Source of the DNA: Cyrtodaria siliqua
Taxonomy: Eukaryota; Mollusca; Bivalvia; Adapedonta; Hiatellidae
Length of the DNA: 64,000 bases
Reading direction: 5' to 3'
Assembly: GCA_037043455.1 (NCBI GenBank)
Contig: JAWPHD010011193.1
Coordinates: forward strand, 22,207 to 86,206
The notes beneath the pieces are model-generated. The model was not told the origin of the DNA. It ran no database searches and saw only the letters and a program-made list of their open reading frames with translations. A program made the position numbers and the translations under genes. This document shows, piece by piece, positions 60,911 through 64,000 of the stretch. Positions within the stretch are counted from its first letter, which is position 1. Each line of letters opens with the position of its first letter.

Positions 60911-61270
60911 AAGAGCTGTCGGAGAACAGCGCAGCTCGACTATTCGATTTTTCAGACAATTAATAAATTATATAGCTAGTATATACCATCAGAAAATAAG
61001 GCTAAAACAATGTGGGGTGGGGTTGGGGGACGGGGTTTGTATAGAAACTCAGGCCGATATAAAATGATGTGTGAAATTTTATTATTTTTTTATCTGTTTT
61101 AATCCAAAATTGCTGTCATTTTAAAGAAATCTGTGGTCGAAAGGCAACTCGGGGCAGGACGGTAGCACATCATTGATAAAACAAAACAACACAGACATAT
61201 GTAAAAAAAAAAGTGATGATGGGATGGTTGGTTGGTGGGTGGGGGTGGGGAGGCGGGGGAGCGAGGCGGA
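60911..61270. mobile_element. 5' fragment of the third hairpin-ended family
   Basis: ACAAGAGCTGTCGGAGAACAGC matches the start at 40,023, including the hairpin (GCTGTC/AACAGC, one mismatch). G-rich sequence related to the 63-kb minisatellite follows (AACAACACAGACATATGTAA, then a GGTTGGTGGGTGGGGG run). Confidence 0.55.
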
Positions 61271-61289
61271 CATAGCTCTACCTCGAGGC

Positions 61290-61590
61290 GGACCTTGAAG
61301 CTCTTTTGATAGATTTTGATAGCTAGGTCAGCATTCCTACTGATAGATTTTGATAGCTAGGTCAGCATTCCTGTGAAGTTTCATAAAACTGTCAAGTAGT
61401 TTCAGAGGAGTAGTCGCTACAAGTTGAAGTTTTTACTATATAACTCTAGGTAAACAAAGATGGCCACTGGCAGCCATGTTTAATATCGAATCAAAATAAT
61501 TTTCGACAAGGATCAACATCTTGTCATGCTGATCATTTCAGAAAAAGTCACTTATAGTTTTCAAGAAGTAGTCGCTACAAACTTGTTTTT
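61290..61590. mobile_element. Partial 320-bp family element interrupted by copy C
   Basis: Contains GACCTTGAAGCTCTTTTGAT, a duplicated TTTTGATAGCTAGGTCAGC block, and one monomer ending GTCGCTACAAACTTGTTTTT. Copy C then begins, so one member of the family appears inserted into another. Confidence 0.65.
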
Positions 61591-63060
61591 AACAAGAGGT
61601 CAATGACCTTGAAGCTCTACTGATAGTTTTAGATAGCTAGATCAGCAGTCCTGTGAAGTTTCATAAAAATCTGTCAAGTAGTTTCAGAGGAGTAGTCGCT
61701 ACAAGTTGAAGTTTTTACTATATAACTCTAGGTAAACAAAGATGGCCACTGGCAGCCATGTTTAACGTCGAATCAAAATTATGTTCGACTAGGATCAACA
61801 TCATGTTATGCTGATCATTTTAGAAAAAGTCCCATATCAATATCACTTATAGTTTTCAAGAAGTAGTCGCTACAAACTTGTATTTTGAAAACCTATTTTT
61901 AGCCATGGCGGTCATCTTGAATTTCCGGCCGACCTGAAATTTTGCTAGGATCAATAAGACATCAAGAGCAACTTTCGAGTGGTTTCATGAAAATCCGTCA
62001 AGTAGTTTCAGAGGAGTAGTTGCTACAAGTTTTCATTATGTAACTCTATGTAAACAAAGATGGCCACTGGCAGCCATGTTTAACGTCGAATCAAAACGAT
62101 TTTCGACAAGGACCAACATCATGTCATGCTGATCATTTTGGAAAAAGTCCCATATCAATATCTCTTATAGTTTTCAAGAAGTAGTCGCTACAAACTTATA
62201 TATTTTAAATCTATTTTTAGCTGTGGCGGCCATCTTGAATTTCCAGCGAGCCTGAAATTTTTCTAGGATCAACTAGACATCAAGAGCAACATTCCTGTGA
62301 AGTTTCATGAACATCTGTCAAGTAGTTTCAGAGGAGTAGTCGCTACTAGTTTTTACTATATAACTATGTAACCAAAGATGGCCACTGGCAGCCATGTTTA
62401 ACGTCGAATCAAAATAATGTTCGACTCGGATCAACATCATGTCATGCTAATCATTTTAGAAAAAGTCCCATATCAATATCACTTATAGTTTTCAAGAAGT
62501 AGTCGCTACAAACTTATTTCTTAAAAATCTATTTTTATCTGTGGTGGCCATCTTGAATTTCTGGCCGATCTGAAATTTTAATAGGATCAATAAGACATCA
62601 AGAGCAACATTCCTGTAAAGTGTCATGAAAATCCGCCAAGTAGTTTCAGAGAAGTAGTCGCTACAAGTTTTTACTATATAACTCTATGTAAACAAAGATG
62701 GCCGCTGGCAGCCATGTTTAACGTTGAATCAAAACGATTTTTGACAAGGATCAACATCATGTCATGCTGATCATTTTAGAAAAAGTCCCATATCAATATC
62801 ACTTATAGTTTTCAAGAAGTAGTCGCTACAAACTTGTATTTTAAAACTCTATTTTTAGCTTTGGCGGCCATCTTGGATTTCACATCAACATGAATTTATG
62901 CTAGGATCAACTAGACTTTATGGGCAACATTTCTGTAAAGTTTCATGAATATCCATCCAGTAGTTTCAGAGGAGTTGTCGCTACAAATAAAAGTTTACGG
63001 ACAGACAGACGGACGCCGCACCACGGCATAAGCTCTGCTGATCTCTGATCAGTAGAGCTA
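61591..63060. mobile_element. Tandem-core element, 320-bp monomer family, copy C
   Basis: Begins AACAAGAGGTCAATGACCTT and ends with the same terminal hairpin as copy B (63,030-63,060). Monomers recur at about 320-nt steps (CAGAGGAGTAGTCGCTAC near 61,687, 62,329 and so on). The diverged last monomer and the ACGGACAGACAGACGGACG segment are also shared with copy B, so this layout is the family's standard form. Confidence 0.85.
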
Positions 63061-63234
63061 AAAAAATATCGAGTATCGAGTGGAGGGTGGGGGAGCTGGG
63101 GAGAGACGTGGGAGTGATGGGGAGGGGGCAGCATATGTCTACATATGTGTAAGAAGCTATTTATAAGAATTGACTAAAACAACACAGAAATAATTAAAAA
63201 AAAAAAATTAAAAAAACGAGTTTCGAGTGGTGGT

Positions 63235-63296
<62 letters not shown>

Positions 63297-63640
63297 ACAT
63301 ATATGTGTAAGAAGCTATGTGTAAGAATTGACTAAAACAACACAGAAATATGTAAAAGAATAAAATCAAAATATTGAGCTTCGAGTGTAGGAGCGGGGGA
63401 GAGACGTGGGGGTGGTGGGGAGGGGGCAACATATGTGTAAGAAGCTGTGTAAGAATTGACTAAAACAACACAGAAATATGTATATATATATTTTTTTTTA
63501 AAAACAAGTTTCGAGTGGGAGGGGTGGGGGGTGGGGGGAGGTGCAACATATATGTGTAAAAAGCTACGTGTAAGAATTGACTAAAACTCAGAAATAAAAA
63601 TAAAATTAAAATAAAATGGTGTGGAGGGTGGGAGGGATTG
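63061..63640. repeat. G-rich minisatellite of about 150 bp with a roughly 60-nt G run
   Basis: Four to five copies of a unit with ATCGAGT/TTTCGAGTGG, a variable G tract, CAACATATATGTGTAAGAAG and AATTGACTAAAACAACACAG. In the second copy the G tract is an almost pure run of about 60 G (63,234-63,294). Length in an assembly is unreliable for such runs. Confidence 0.9.
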
Positions 63641-64000
63641 GGCGAGGAGCCCATGCCCCAATATGGGTGAAGTATGAATAAGATGTATAATGCTATAACC
63701 ATGTTAGATCAACATACGGGTTAGGTATGCATGCATATTTAACTTATGTTAGATTTACCTTGGGGTAAGGTATGCATGCATATCTCACCCAGATTAGTTT
63801 ATCTCAATCATTTGAGTAATTTCAACCTATATCAGATTTACGTTTGGTTATGTGTCAATTTTGGTTTGTATTTAGGTTATATCATTACTGCCATTGGACA
63901 GTCATACATTATACTGATCTGGATTACAGTGGCAGTTAATAAATATTGGATCTGTTTATTGAGTGTGTTTTGCAACTGAAATAAAGACACAGACATTTAT
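63641..64000. other. Right edge, nothing recognised
   Basis: Contains a short direct repeat GGTATGCATGCATAT (63,726 and 63,769). No supported gene. Confidence 0.4.

Overview
This is a eukaryotic window, AT-rich and dominated by repeats, and it looks like a lophotrochozoan, most likely a bivalve mollusc. The basis is a spliced LIM-domain kinase gene, tRNA-derived SINEs of the kind seen in bivalves, tandem-core transposons with hairpin ends, many MITEs, and a decayed Maverick/Polinton-like element. No bacterial operon, rRNA gene or CRISPR array is present. Nearly all long open frames in the first 30 kb are artefacts of satellites with unit lengths divisible by 3.

Host gene. One protein-coding gene is supported, LIM-domain kinase (LIMK), on the minus strand. 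Five exons are visible: a 22-nt first coding exon at 41,073-41,094, then 24,257-24,350, 3,349-3,484, 2,772-2,881 and 896-1,090. Splice phases agree at every junction. Together they give about 185 N-terminal residues: two complete LIM domains and the start of the PDZ domain. The kinase domain lies beyond the left edge.

Introns (1.1-41 kb). Three of the four complete introns carry large tandem arrays: a 21-bp minisatellite (1.5-2.5 kb); 93-bp, 40-bp and 37-bp arrays plus a CRE-rich element in the 20.8-kb intron 2; and a duplicated 36-bp array in intron 1. Between these lie SINEs, PIF/Harbinger-, hAT- and Tc1/mariner-like MITEs, and tandem-core elements (320-bp monomers at 30.6, 34.5 and 61.6 kb, plus other families).

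Virus-like element (43.2-55.9 kb). A dead Maverick/Polinton-like element contains a protein-primed type DNA polymerase B pseudogene, a zinc-ribbon protein, several small compactly arranged ORFs, a charged protein, an FtsK/HerA-type packaging ATPase, a coiled-coil protein, and the N-terminus of a likely structural protein. All the larger genes carry frameshifts or stops. The polymerase is cut by four later insertions. No integrase, protease or intact capsid gene is visible, and I found no terminal inverted repeats.

Right part (56-64 kb). Minisatellites are followed by the C-terminal part of a retroelement reverse transcriptase split by an 834-bp hAT-like element, then a Ty3/gypsy Pol fragment with a 26-bp hAT remnant. 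Two tandem-core elements and a G-rich minisatellite with a roughly 60-nt G run end the window. All calls come from reading the sequence; no database search was possible.
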